5,748 nt of DNA from Campylobacter sp. (GTDB lineage: Bacteria; Campylobacterota; Campylobacteria; Campylobacterales; Campylobacteraceae): NCBI GenBank assembly GCA_017940085.1, contig JAGAZK010000028.1, positions 1 through 5,748 of the forward strand, in the 5' to 3' direction. The notes below the pieces were generated by a model that was given only the letters and a program-made list of their open reading frames with translations, ran no database searches and had not been told where the DNA came from. The position numbers were made by a program, and so were the translations under genes. Positions 1 through 5,748 of the stretch are shown piece by piece. The first letter of the stretch is position 1. Every line of letters starts with the position of its first letter.

Positions 1-1
1 A

Positions 2-1870
2 ATGAACTATGATATTATCGTTATCGGCGGCGGACATGCCGGGATTGAGGCGAGTTTAGCTGCTGCGAAAATGGGAGCTAAAACACTTTTAATCACAATC
101 TTGTGCGAACAAATCGGAGCTGCAAGTTGTAATCCTGCAATCGGGGGTCTAGCCAAGGGGCATTTGGTAAAAGAGCTTGACGCACTAGGCGGTCAAATGG
201 GTCGCACCACAGATGAATGCGGGATCCAGTTTCGCATTTTAAATGAGAGCAAAGGTCCGGCAGTTCGAGGAAGCAGAGCTCAAATCGATATGGATAAATA
301 CCGCATTTATATGCGAAATTTGCTTTTAAATACGCCAAATTTAGATATAACGCAAGAAATCGCGACCGAAATTTTAACTGAAAAAACTAGCGAAAAACCC
401 CAAATCACAGGCGTTAAAACGCACCTTGATAATATCTATAATGCAAAAAAAATCATCATCACAACAGGCACATTTTTAAATGGCGTTATCCACACTGGCA
501 CGGCTCAGCTAAATGCGGGCAGGGTAGGCGAACTAAGTAGCACCAAACTTAGCAAATCACTAGCAAATTTAGGTCTTAATATGGGAAGGCTAAAAACTGG
601 CACTTGCCCAAGAATCGATGCAAAAAGCATTGATTTTAGTGTGCTTGAAGCACAAGGCGGAGACGAAATGCCTAAGCCGTTTAGCTTTCGCACGAAAGAT
701 TTCGCCCCAAATCAGCTTCCTTGCTATATCGGCTACACAAACGAAACCACTCATGAGATTATTAGAAACGATTTTCACAGAGCACCATTATTTACGGGAC
801 AGATTAGGAGCACGGGACCAAGATACTGCCCTAGCATTGAGACAAAAATTTATGAATTCCCTGATCGCGAACGACACCATATTTTTATCGAGCCTCAAAC
901 GGACGCAGCTAGTGAATACTATCTAAACGGGCTTTCTACGAGTTTGCCTTATGATACGCAGGTTAAAATGATTCGTTCAATCAAGGGCTTAGAAAATGCT
1001 AAAATCGTTCGCCCCGGATACGCTGTGGAGTATGATTTTGTCGATCCAACAGAGCTTAAACACGACTTACAAACTAAAAAAGTTGCCGGGCTTTATCTGG
1101 CAGGTCAGATTAACGGCACCACAGGTTACGAAGAGGCCGCCGCACAAGGGCTAATGGCTGGAATTAACGCCGCTCTTGCACTAAAAGGCAAAGAGCCTTT
1201 GATTTTACGCAGGGACGAAGCATATATCGGCGTTTTGATTGATGATCTCGTTACAAAAGGGACAAAAGAGCCTTACAGAGTTTTTACAAGCAGGGCTGAG
1301 TTTAGATTGCTTTTGCGTGAAGATAACGCTATTTTAAGGCTTGGCAAATATGGGCATGAAATAGGCTTAATAAATGATGAAATTTATTCAAAAATCCAAA
1401 AAATTGAATTAAATTTGCAAAAAGGTATGGAAATTTTGACCCAAACTACAATCACACCAAACAAAGAAACTCTCGCACTTTTAAGCAGTATCAATGAAGA
1501 GCCAATTTCCCAAAACTCAACTCTTCAAAAAATAGTCGCTAGAAAAAGTTTTAATGCTCAAAAACTTAAAAAAATAAATCCATTTTTTAGCGAACTCGAT
1601 GATAATTCAATCAATCAAATTCTCACTCAAGCTAAGTATTTTCATTATGTTTTGCAAGAAATTCAAGAAGTTGAAAAACTCAAAAATTTACTCAATGTAA
1701 AAATCCCGCCAGATTTAGATTTTAAAAGCTTAAGTGGGCTTAGCAATGAAGTGGTTGAAAAACTAATTAAATTTGCTCCACCAACCTTAGCAGCAGCTTC
1801 AAATATCAGCGGAATTACTCCAGCAGCTATTGATATTTTGCAAATTGCAATCAAACAAAGACAAAAATGA
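2..1870 (+). CDS. mnmG: tRNA uridine-5-carboxymethylaminomethyl(34) synthesis enzyme MnmG (GidA)
   Basis: MnmG works with the GTPase MnmE to install the (carboxymethyl)aminomethyl group on C5 of wobble uridine 34 in a set of tRNAs, using FAD, NADH and methylene-tetrahydrofolate; it is cytoplasmic. The 622-residue protein looks full length for the family. It opens with the FAD-binding Rossmann motif GGGHAG (residues 9-14), followed by SCNPAIGG with Cys43. Cys276 lies in GPRYCPSIE. These two cysteines align with the essential Cys47 and Cys277 of the E. coli enzyme. [16 protein letters not shown] (368-383) is the second family signature. The C-terminal MnmE- and tRNA-binding region ends with SGLSNEV (578-584) and SGITPAAI, as in E. 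coli. The start is supported because the glycine motif begins at residue 9, as in Campylobacter homologues; any ribosome binding site lies outside the window. The TGTPPR motif reads TGTCPR here (Cys202). GC falls from about 42% near the start to about 22% near base 1600. Identification is secure. Confidence 0.98.
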   Translation: MNYDIIVIGGGHAGIEASLAAAKMGAKTLLITILCEQIGAASCNPAIGGLAKGHLVKELDALGGQMGRTTDECGIQFRILNESKGPAVRGSRAQIDMDKYRIYMRNLLLNTPNLDITQEIATEILTEKTSEKPQITGVKTHLDNIYNAKKIIITTGTFLNGVIHTGTAQLNAGRVGELSSTKLSKSLANLGLNMGRLKTGTCPRIDAKSIDFSVLEAQGGDEMPKPFSFRTKDFAPNQLPCYIGYTNETTHEIIRNDFHRAPLFTGQIRSTGPRYCPSIETKIYEFPDRERHHIFIEPQTDAASEYYLNGLSTSLPYDTQVKMIRSIKGLENAKIVRPGYAVEYDFVDPTELKHDLQTKKVAGLYLAGQINGTTGYEEAAAQGLMAGINAALALKGKEPLILRRDEAYIGVLIDDLVTKGTKEPYRVFTSRAEFRLLLREDNAILRLGKYGHEIGLINDEIYSKIQKIELNLQKGMEILTQTTITPNKETLALLSSINEEPISQNSTLQKIVARKSFNAQKLKKINPFFSELDDNSINQILTQAKYFHYVLQEIQEVEKLKNLLNVKIPPDLDFKSLSGLSNEVVEKLIKFAPPTLAAASNISGITPAAIDILQIAIKQRQK

Positions 1871-2760
1871 ATAAATTTCAAGAAATTTTACCATTTTTAA
1901 AAACAATAGAAAAACAAAGACAAAAAATCGCAATAAATTATGTTTTTATTGGTATTGGTGCATTTGTAGGCGTGTGTTTTATCATATCAAATTTGGGGCT
2001 TGTTGCTCAAAGCAAATTTATTGCTACTATTTTGGGTTTGGTTATAATCGTTTTTGCCACCAAAAAACACTATCTTAAAAATATGGAAAAAAAAATAAAA
2101 GCTAAAGTCTTAAATAAAATTATCCAAAATCTTGGTTTTTCTTGGACAAATAGCTTTATAAACTCAAATATTATTACCAAATCCAAACTTTTTGTAGGTT
2201 TTGATTTTATGTCAAAAGATGATGAGTTTGTCGCACTCAAAGACAATCTCGCAATTGCAATTTGTGAAGCAAAAATATCAAAAAATGCCAAAATCAAACG
2301 CTCAAATTTAATGAGCAAAATTGACACTCCTAGTGCGTTTAATGGCGTAATTATCGCTTGTATGTTTTATGATAAAAATATTTCAAGCCACACAATCTTA
2401 GTGCCAAAAAACTCAGCCCAAGATGTTTTAAATTTAAACAAAACAGAGCTAGAATCGCCTAAATTTAATGAAAAATACACAGTTTTTACAAATGACGAAA
2501 TTGAAGCTAGAGTGATTTTAAATCCAAGTTTTATGGAAAAACTCAGCGAATTTACAAATATATTTGGCAAAGATGAGGCTTATTGTGCATTTTATGAAAA
2601 TATTGTTTTAGTCGGTATAAACTCTAATAAAGATTTGTTTGCTTTACAAATCAAACAAAACTTAGAAGAATATAAAGAACAATTTGATAAAATCACTCTT
2701 GAACTTAAATCAGTAATAAATTTAATAGATTATTTAAATTTAGAAAAAATCTACAAATAA
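1867..2760 (+). CDS. DUF3137-family membrane protein
   Basis: This 297-residue protein has no known function. Two predicted membrane helices lie near the N terminus (about residues 22-42 and 50-66), so most of the chain should be a soluble, probably cytoplasmic, domain. I assign DUF3137 from recalled family features: GFDF (111-114), a region around CEAKI (133-137), FNGVI (158-162), and the segment 195-226 with LESPKF, NDEIEAR and [10 protein letters not shown]. The ATG overlaps the mnmG stop as ATGA. There is no GGA core upstream, only AAAGA at 1857-1861, so translation probably depends on ribosomes finishing mnmG. A LemA-family gene follows after 9 bases; LemA and DUF3137 genes are, as I recall, frequent neighbours in bacteria, which supports the assignment. 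DNA is very AT-rich (about 25% GC in one 60-base line counted). Gene reality is near certain; the family is probable. Confidence 0.85.
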   Translation: MNKFQEILPFLKTIEKQRQKIAINYVFIGIGAFVGVCFIISNLGLVAQSKFIATILGLVIIVFATKKHYLKNMEKKIKAKVLNKIIQNLGFSWTNSFINSNIITKSKLFVGFDFMSKDDEFVALKDNLAIAICEAKISKNAKIKRSNLMSKIDTPSAFNGVIIACMFYDKNISSHTILVPKNSAQDVLNLNKTELESPKFNEKYTVFTNDEIEARVILNPSFMEKLSEFTNIFGKDEAYCAFYENIVLVGINSNKDLFALQIKQNLEEYKEQFDKITLELKSVINLIDYLNLEKIYK

Positions 2761-2763
2761 AGG
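2759..2763 (+). promoter_or_regulatory. Ribosome binding site of the LemA gene, overlapping the upstream stop
   Basis: AAAGG begins inside the TAA stop of the preceding gene and sits 6 bases before the ATG at 2770. It supports that start and suggests coupled translation of the pair. Confidence 0.6.
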
Positions 2764-2769
2764 CGTTTT

Positions 2770-3339
2770 ATGAACGGGGTTTCTGTTTTAATCATAATTT
2801 TGGCTATTTTAGTGGTCGGAATTTATGTAATTTATGTAAATTTAATCCAGAAAAAAAACAAAGCATTAGAAGCATTTTCAAGCATAGATGTCCAGCTCAA
2901 AAGAAGATATGATTTAATACCAAATTTGCTCAAAATTGCAAATAAATTTATGAACCACGAAAAAGAACTTCTAACTAAAATCACAGAGCTTAGAAGTGCT
3001 GCAAACGCATTTAAAGCTGATCCAAACAACGCCAAAGAAATACTTGAACTTGATAAATTAATCTCTCAAAAAATGCAAGAGCTAAAAATCAGCCTTGAGA
3101 ATTATCCAGAGCTAAAGTCCGATAAAACTATGCTTGAAGCTATGCAAGCTTACGACAAACAAGAAGAATATATCGCTGCTGCTAGGAGATTTTATAATGC
3201 GGCTGTGCTAAATTTGAATAATTGTGTGGAAATTTTTCCAAGCTCGATCGTGGCTAGTTGGCTCAAAATAAACAAAATGCCGTTCTTTGAAGCAAATCAG
3301 AGTGAAAAACAAAATATAAATGCAAATGATTTTTTTTAG
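2770..3339 (+). CDS. lemA: LemA family protein
   Basis: LemA proteins are small membrane-anchored proteins, widespread in bacteria, with a helical domain; their biochemical role is not established. The 189-residue length is normal for the family. One N-terminal membrane helix (about residues 4-23) is followed by the family's hallmark DVQLKRRYDLIPNL (40-53), which is the strongest evidence here. Later features also fit: NHEKELL after the first helix, YPELK, a helix with ARRFYNAAV, and FPSSIVA before the aromatic C-terminal part. The N-terminal helix lacks a lipobox or an obvious cleavage site, so I read it as an anchor rather than a cleaved signal. The gene sits 9 bases after the DUF3137 gene and 8 bases before the TM2 gene, indicating an operon. 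It ends in an eight-T run (3330-3337) that includes the first base of the stop codon. The symbol is the family name and implies no demonstrated function. Confidence 0.93.
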   Translation: MNGVSVLIIILAILVVGIYVIYVNLIQKKNKALEAFSSIDVQLKRRYDLIPNLLKIANKFMNHEKELLTKITELRSAANAFKADPNNAKEILELDKLISQKMQELKISLENYPELKSDKTMLEAMQAYDKQEEYIAAARRFYNAAVLNLNNCVEIFPSSIVASWLKINKMPFFEANQSEKQNINANDFF

Positions 3340-3347
3340 GCAAATAA

Positions 3348-4313
3348 ATGCAAGAAAATAATTATTTATCCTATCATGAGAGCAAAAAACCACCGCTTGA
3401 ATTAAATAAAGCTTATTTGTTTTGGGCGTTTTTGGGGATTTTTGGCGGACATAGATTTTATTTGGGCAAATTTATAAGCGGGCTTTTTCAGGCAATTTGT
3501 GGCGTGGTTACCAATGTATTTATCATACTTTGTGCAGGTTTGATCGCTATATACAATACCAAAAAAACTTTACCGCCAGATTATGAAAATATCGCTCAAG
3601 TCGGGCTTTTTGGAGGTTTGATTTGCGTAGTTGTTATGGGTGTTTGGCTACTATATGATTTATACAAGCTCAAATTTTGGGTAAATTTACGCAATCAAAA
3701 CACAGATGAATTAAATTTAATCAAACCAGAATTAAAAGATATTAAAAAATACTTTTATATCAACAATATTTTGGGATTTTTTCTAGTTGGTAGTTTGTTT
3801 ATTGATCCAAATTTTGCAAGCAATCCTAGCGTAGCTTGGCTGTATTTGGCGGTATTTGTGGCTTGGATTTGTTGTATAGTTTTGAGTATTTTAAACGCAG
3901 CAAGATTTACAAATAGCGATAATTTGGTATTTAACTATATAATCAGTCAAATTTTGTCATTAGTGGTGATTTTTGTTTTGTCATTTGGGATTGTGTTTGA
4001 TAGCCAAATTTCGCTTATTTTTGCTATTTTGAGCGGTATTTTATACTTAGGATTTGTTTATTTATATTATGCAGAATTATTTGATCTAAGCGAACAAAAA
4101 ATATTTAAAATGGCATTTTGGGTTTTATGTTTGATTTTGATAATGCAGTTTATAACACTGCTTGGCAAATTTGAAAACCAAACAATTGAACTTTTGACTT
4201 GTTTGGTCTATATAATCAACATTGTCGCTTGGAATAAAACCAAAAATTTAAACCAATCGCAAAATGTTTATATGATAAGAAATCTAAGAAAAAAATTTAA
4301 AAAAAATTTTTAA
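3348..4313 (+). CDS. TM2-domain multi-pass membrane protein with a DUF996-like C-terminal half
   Basis: This 321-residue integral membrane protein has no known function. The N-terminal part is a TM2 domain: a helix starting near residue 21, the motif GGHRFYLG (33-40), and the closing W100-x3-D104. It spans about residues 17-108, longer than the usual 50-60, because extra hydrophobic sequence separates the motif from the tryptophan. A polar linker (about 111-135) leads to five or six more hydrophobic segments (about 138-152, 161-182, 195-217, 221-241, 255-272 and 280-295) and a basic tail rich in Lys and Arg (311-319). TM2 proteins are usually short, so the C-terminal half is an addition. It resembles the protein encoded next downstream: YLYYxEL followed by QKxFxxA (238-256) recurs there at 168-186. 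The start is 8 bases after lemA, with a weak AGG (3338-3340) as ribosome binding site. It appears to be the last gene of the four-gene unit. Confidence 0.85.
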   Translation: MQENNYLSYHESKKPPLELNKAYLFWAFLGIFGGHRFYLGKFISGLFQAICGVVTNVFIILCAGLIAIYNTKKTLPPDYENIAQVGLFGGLICVVVMGVWLLYDLYKLKFWVNLRNQNTDELNLIKPELKDIKKYFYINNILGFFLVGSLFIDPNFASNPSVAWLYLAVFVAWICCIVLSILNAARFTNSDNLVFNYIISQILSLVVIFVLSFGIVFDSQISLIFAILSGILYLGFVYLYYAELFDLSEQKIFKMAFWVLCLILIMQFITLLGKFENQTIELLTCLVYIINIVAWNKTKNLNQSQNVYMIRNLRKKFKKNF

Positions 4314-4332
4314 GATTAAATTTACTATTAAG

Positions 4333-4347
4333 TGCCAAATAATGGCA
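4333..4347 (+). repeat. Small hairpin after the TM2 gene, TGCCA-AATAA-TGGCA
   Basis: A perfect 5-base stem with a 5-base loop starts 20 bases after the TM2 stop codon. It is the only GC-containing stem in this gap and could end the upstream transcript, but no clean T run follows it (AATTTGATT instead), so it is at best a weak terminator. Confidence 0.3.
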
Positions 4348-4371
4348 AATTTGATTAAATTTGAATTAAAT

Positions 4372-4396
4372 TAAATTTTTAATATTTAAAAATTTA
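4372..4396. repeat. Perfect 25-base AT-only palindrome upstream of the DUF996-like gene
   Basis: The arms TAAATTTTTAA (4372-4382) and TTAAAAATTTA (4386-4396) are exact reverse complements around a TAT centre. The element lies just upstream of the proposed -10 box and would cover the -35 region. It could be an operator for a repressor, a DNA bend, or part of a weak terminator for the upstream genes. AT-rich DNA produces such symmetry more readily than average, so function is unproven. Confidence 0.5.
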
Positions 4397-4399
4397 TAT

Positions 4400-4405
4400 C
4401 ATAAT
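4400..4405 (+). promoter_or_regulatory. Probable -10 box of the DUF996-like gene
   Basis: CATAAT differs from TATAAT at one position. Main-sigma promoters of Campylobacter typically have a clear -10 box and AT-rich upstream DNA without a conserved -35, which is what is seen here. Transcription would begin near 4412, giving a leader of about 26 bases that contains the ribosome binding site. Confidence 0.5.
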
Positions 4406-4427
4406 ACGCTCTATGTTTTTATCTTAA

Positions 4428-4432
4428 AAGGA
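4428..4432 (+). promoter_or_regulatory. Ribosome binding site of the DUF996-like gene
   Basis: AAGGA, 5 bases before the ATG at 4438, is a strong site that fixes this start. It is much better than the sites in the upstream four-gene unit. Confidence 0.75.
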
Positions 4433-4437
4433 AATTT

Positions 4438-5139
4438 ATGCAACAAAAAACCTTAGATCAGCACATCTCAAAAAGCGACAACCGCAACAAATTTGAACAA
4501 AATCAAACCGCAAATTTAGTTAAATTTGAGCCACGAACTCAAACAAATTCTCAAACAAAAAGTTTTGATAAATTGCTAAACAATTTTGATTTTTCTATAT
4601 CAAACCACAATCTAGGCGTTATTAAATTTAAATCATTTGCTGCTTTGAGCTTGGGATTTTTGTGTGAGCTTCCTTATATAGGCTGTATTTTACTAATAGC
4701 AGCCATTGGATTTAAGTCTTTGGCGACATTTTCAGTAAAAAAAGTCTCAAATAGCCAAACAATTTTATTAAATTTTATTTTATATATCGCACTGATGATT
4801 TTATCGATGTTTTTGATAAATTTATCCCCAAATATTTTTGAGCTTAGCGAACATAGTAGCACCTCATCTGAATTTATCAAAAATTTTGCCATTTTTTGTG
4901 CTGGAATTATTGGATTAGTGTTTGGTTCTGTGTATGCGTATTTGTATTATAAAGAGCTAAGCGAAATTACAAACCAAAAATACTTTTTACTAGCTTGTTA
5001 TTGTTTTGTGGGTGCTGTGGTATTAAATTTCACAGCATTTGGGATAATATTTTTTGTAGCTTATTTGGTTTGTGAAGTTTTTGCTTGGATAATGGTGCAA
5101 AAAATACAAATCACAAGACACAATTACGCATTGTTTTAG
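4438..5139 (+). CDS. DUF996-like integral membrane protein
   Basis: This 233-residue membrane protein has no known function. The first 58 residues are hydrophilic and rich in Asn and Gln (16 of 58), probably a disordered cytoplasmic tail. Hydrophobic segments follow at about 66-90, 108-128, 150-171, 184-199 and 201-219. The glycine-rich first pair (LGFL, then PYIGCILLIAAIGFKSL at 79-95), NS at 105-106, and the end FVGAVVLNF-AFGIIFFVAYLV (190-211) resemble the DUF996 pattern as I recall it; a profile search was not possible, so the family call is tentative. The segment 168-186 (YLYYKEL, then QKYFLLA) matches the C-terminal half of the upstream TM2 protein, suggesting the two are paralogous there. 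The gene is separated from that neighbour by 124 bases with its own probable promoter, so it can be expressed independently. It is AT-rich and intact, ending at TAG. Confidence 0.8.
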   Translation: MQQKTLDQHISKSDNRNKFEQNQTANLVKFEPRTQTNSQTKSFDKLLNNFDFSISNHNLGVIKFKSFAALSLGFLCELPYIGCILLIAAIGFKSLATFSVKKVSNSQTILLNFILYIALMILSMFLINLSPNIFELSEHSSTSSEFIKNFAIFCAGIIGLVFGSVYAYLYYKELSEITNQKYFLLACYCFVGAVVLNFTAFGIIFFVAYLVCEVFAWIMVQKIQITRHNYALF

Positions 5140-5162
5140 TAAATAAATATCAAATTTATTTA
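5140..5162. repeat. AT-only inverted repeat directly after the DUF996-like gene
   Basis: TAAATAAAT (5140-5148) and ATTTATTTA (5154-5162) are exact reverse complements around the 5-base loop ATCAA, and the repeat begins at the first base after the TAG stop. Its position suits a transcript end, but the stem has no G or C and no T run follows, so a terminator role is weakly supported. Confidence 0.35.
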
Positions 5163-5186
5163 AAATACCAAATTTGCTTAAATACA

Positions 5187-5203
5187 GCGATTTTGGCGAT
5201 TTT
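5187..5203. repeat. Direct repeat of GCGATTTT upstream of petA
   Basis: Two copies of GCGATTTT (5187-5194 and 5196-5203) are separated by one G, a 9-base period. They lie about 40-56 bases upstream of the proposed petA -10 box and hold the few GC pairs of an otherwise very AT-rich gap. Regulator binding is possible, but no known site was recognised. Confidence 0.35.
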
Positions 5204-5242
5204 ACTCACAATAAATTCAATAAATTTTTAACCAAAAAATGA

Positions 5243-5248
5243 TAAAAT
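5243..5248 (+). promoter_or_regulatory. Probable -10 box of petA
   Basis: TAAAAT is one base from TATAAT and follows AT-rich DNA without a clear -35, as is usual for Campylobacter. Transcription would start near 5255, leaving a leader of about 24 bases that includes a run of eight T (5259-5266) and the ribosome binding site. Confidence 0.5.
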
Positions 5249-5268
5249 ATCAGGTTTATTTTTTTTGA

Positions 5269-5273
5269 AAGGA
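5269..5273 (+). promoter_or_regulatory. Ribosome binding site of petA
   Basis: AAGGA, 5 bases before the ATG at 5279, has the same core and spacing as the site of the preceding gene and fixes the petA start. Confidence 0.8.
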
Positions 5274-5278
5274 AAATA

Positions 5279-5748
5279 ATGGCTGTAGAAAATCAAAGAC
5301 GCGATTTTATCGGTCTTATGTTCGGCGGTGTCGCTGCTGTCGGCGGAATTTTCACGCTTGTGGGGATGAAAAGGTCTTGGGATCCACTTCCTAGCGTAAA
5401 AGCTGCTGGTTTTACCACAGTGGATTTAAGCCCAATGCAACCTGGCGAATTTCGTCAAGTTGAATGGCGTAAAAAACCAATTTTCATCATCAAAAAAAGT
5501 GCTGAAATGAAAGCTAACGATGGTAGAGATATTGTTATTGGTTCGGATAGATATGTGGTTGCAATCGGACTTTGCACGCATTTGGGCTGTATTCCAAGCT
5601 GGAGTCCGAGTGCGATGAGCTTTAAATGTGCTTGTCATGGTGGAGAGTTTGATGTTAGTGGTATGAATACTTTTGGTCCTCCACCAAGACCTCTTGATAT
5701 TCCGCCTTTTAAGATTGATGGGACTAAGCTAGTAGATCGGAAGAGCAC
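5279..5748 (+). CDS. petA: Ubiquinol-cytochrome c reductase Rieske iron-sulfur subunit (partial, 3' end missing)
   Basis: This is the Rieske subunit of the cytochrome bc1 complex: it takes an electron from quinol through a 2Fe-2S cluster on the periplasmic side and passes it to cytochrome c1. Residues 7-12 (RRDFIG) form a twin-arginine signal before a single membrane helix (about 10-30), consistent with Tat-dependent insertion and an uncleaved anchor. Cluster box 1 is CTHLGC (99-104) and box 2 is CACHGGEFD (117-125). By family knowledge the ligands are Cys99, His101, Cys117 and His120, and Cys104 with Cys119 form the disulfide. GPPPRPL (133-139) is the usual proline loop. About 152 residues are genuine; from 5734 the reading frame enters adapter sequence, so the apparent residues after Val152 are not real. 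The Campylobacter protein is, as I recall, about 167 residues, so only a short tail is missing. petB and petC would be expected next. GC is high for the window (about 50% in one 60-base line counted). Confidence 0.96.
   Translation, partial: MAVENQRRDFIGLMFGGVAAVGGIFTLVGMKRSWDPLPSVKAAGFTTVDLSPMQPGEFRQVEWRKKPIFIIKKSAEMKANDGRDIVIGSDRYVVAIGLCTHLGCIPSWSPSAMSFKCACHGGEFDVSGMNTFGPPPRPLDIPPFKIDGTKLVDRKS
5734..5748 (+). other. Illumina TruSeq adapter remnant at the contig end
   Basis: AGATCGGAAGAGCAC is identical to the first 15 bases of the TruSeq read-1 3' adapter. The first 13 bases are shared by both TruSeq adapters, and the final AC selects the read-1 form. It sits at the very end of the window, where an untrimmed read would leave it. 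The first A may be genomic or the A-tail of library preparation. Confidence 0.95.

Noticed and set aside
93..338. Minus-strand and alternate-frame open frames inside mnmG and the other genes
   Set aside because: Each lies wholly or mostly within a well-supported plus-strand gene, resembles no family I know and has no ribosome binding site that I could find.
3330..3337. Eight-T run at the lemA stop codon as a phase-variable switch or programmed frameshift
   Set aside because: Slippage in either direction would add only a few residues before another stop (about 8 or 3), the tract follows the conserved domain, and Campylobacter phase variation usually uses G or C runs. Such T runs are ordinary in AT-rich DNA.
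4299..4311. A8T5 tract at the end of the TM2 gene as an intrinsic terminator
   Set aside because: It encodes the basic C-terminal tail and stop codon, and it has no preceding GC stem.
4346..4380. Repeated AAATTT units as a tandem repeat or CRISPR-like array
   Set aside because: The units are short and irregularly spaced, and AAATTT is abundant throughout this window, including in coding regions, so it reflects base composition.
4413..4427. Four-codon reading frame (ATG to TAA) in the leader of the DUF996-like gene as a regulatory leader peptide
   Set aside because: It has no ribosome binding site, would begin at the very start of the predicted transcript, and contains no repeated regulatory codons.
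1867..5139. Low GC of the four membrane protein genes compared with mnmG and petA as a sign of horizontal transfer
   Set aside because: The last third of mnmG itself falls to about 22% GC in the line counted (1561-1620), as low as the inserted genes. The contrast tracks sequence conservation and is not good evidence of foreign origin.

Overview
The window reads as a small contig from a Campylobacter-type bacterium (Campylobacterota). This rests on the close agreement of the MnmG and Rieske proteins with what I know of Campylobacter, on the AT-rich intergenic DNA with AAGGA-type ribosome binding sites, and on mnmG lying near petA. As I recall, C. jejuni keeps mnmG (gidA) and petABC as near neighbours with a different gene (arsB) between them. 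The species cannot be fixed from the sequence alone.

Layout: all genes are on the plus strand. mnmG (tRNA wobble-uridine modification) fills the first third, starting at base 2. It overlaps by 4 bases a DUF3137-type membrane protein gene, which is followed 9 bases later by a LemA-family gene and 8 bases after that by a TM2-domain multi-pass membrane protein. These four look like one transcription unit. A 124-base AT-rich gap with a probable promoter and a 25-base palindrome precedes a DUF996-like membrane protein. A second gap, of 139 bases and with its own probable promoter, precedes petA, the Rieske iron-sulfur subunit of the cytochrome bc1 complex, which runs off the end.

How the genes relate: mnmG and petA are conserved housekeeping genes (tRNA modification and respiratory electron transfer). 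Between them lie four membrane protein genes of poorly understood families. LemA and DUF3137 proteins are often encoded together. The C-terminal half of the TM2 protein resembles the DUF996-like protein encoded next to it, which suggests related membrane domains. No defence system, mobile element, CRISPR array or RNA gene is visible, and I see no strong case for a novel system; the membrane-protein cluster is the most interesting biology here.

The last 15 bases (5734-5748) match the Illumina TruSeq adapter exactly. The contig end, and the last residues that petA appears to encode, are therefore artefactual.
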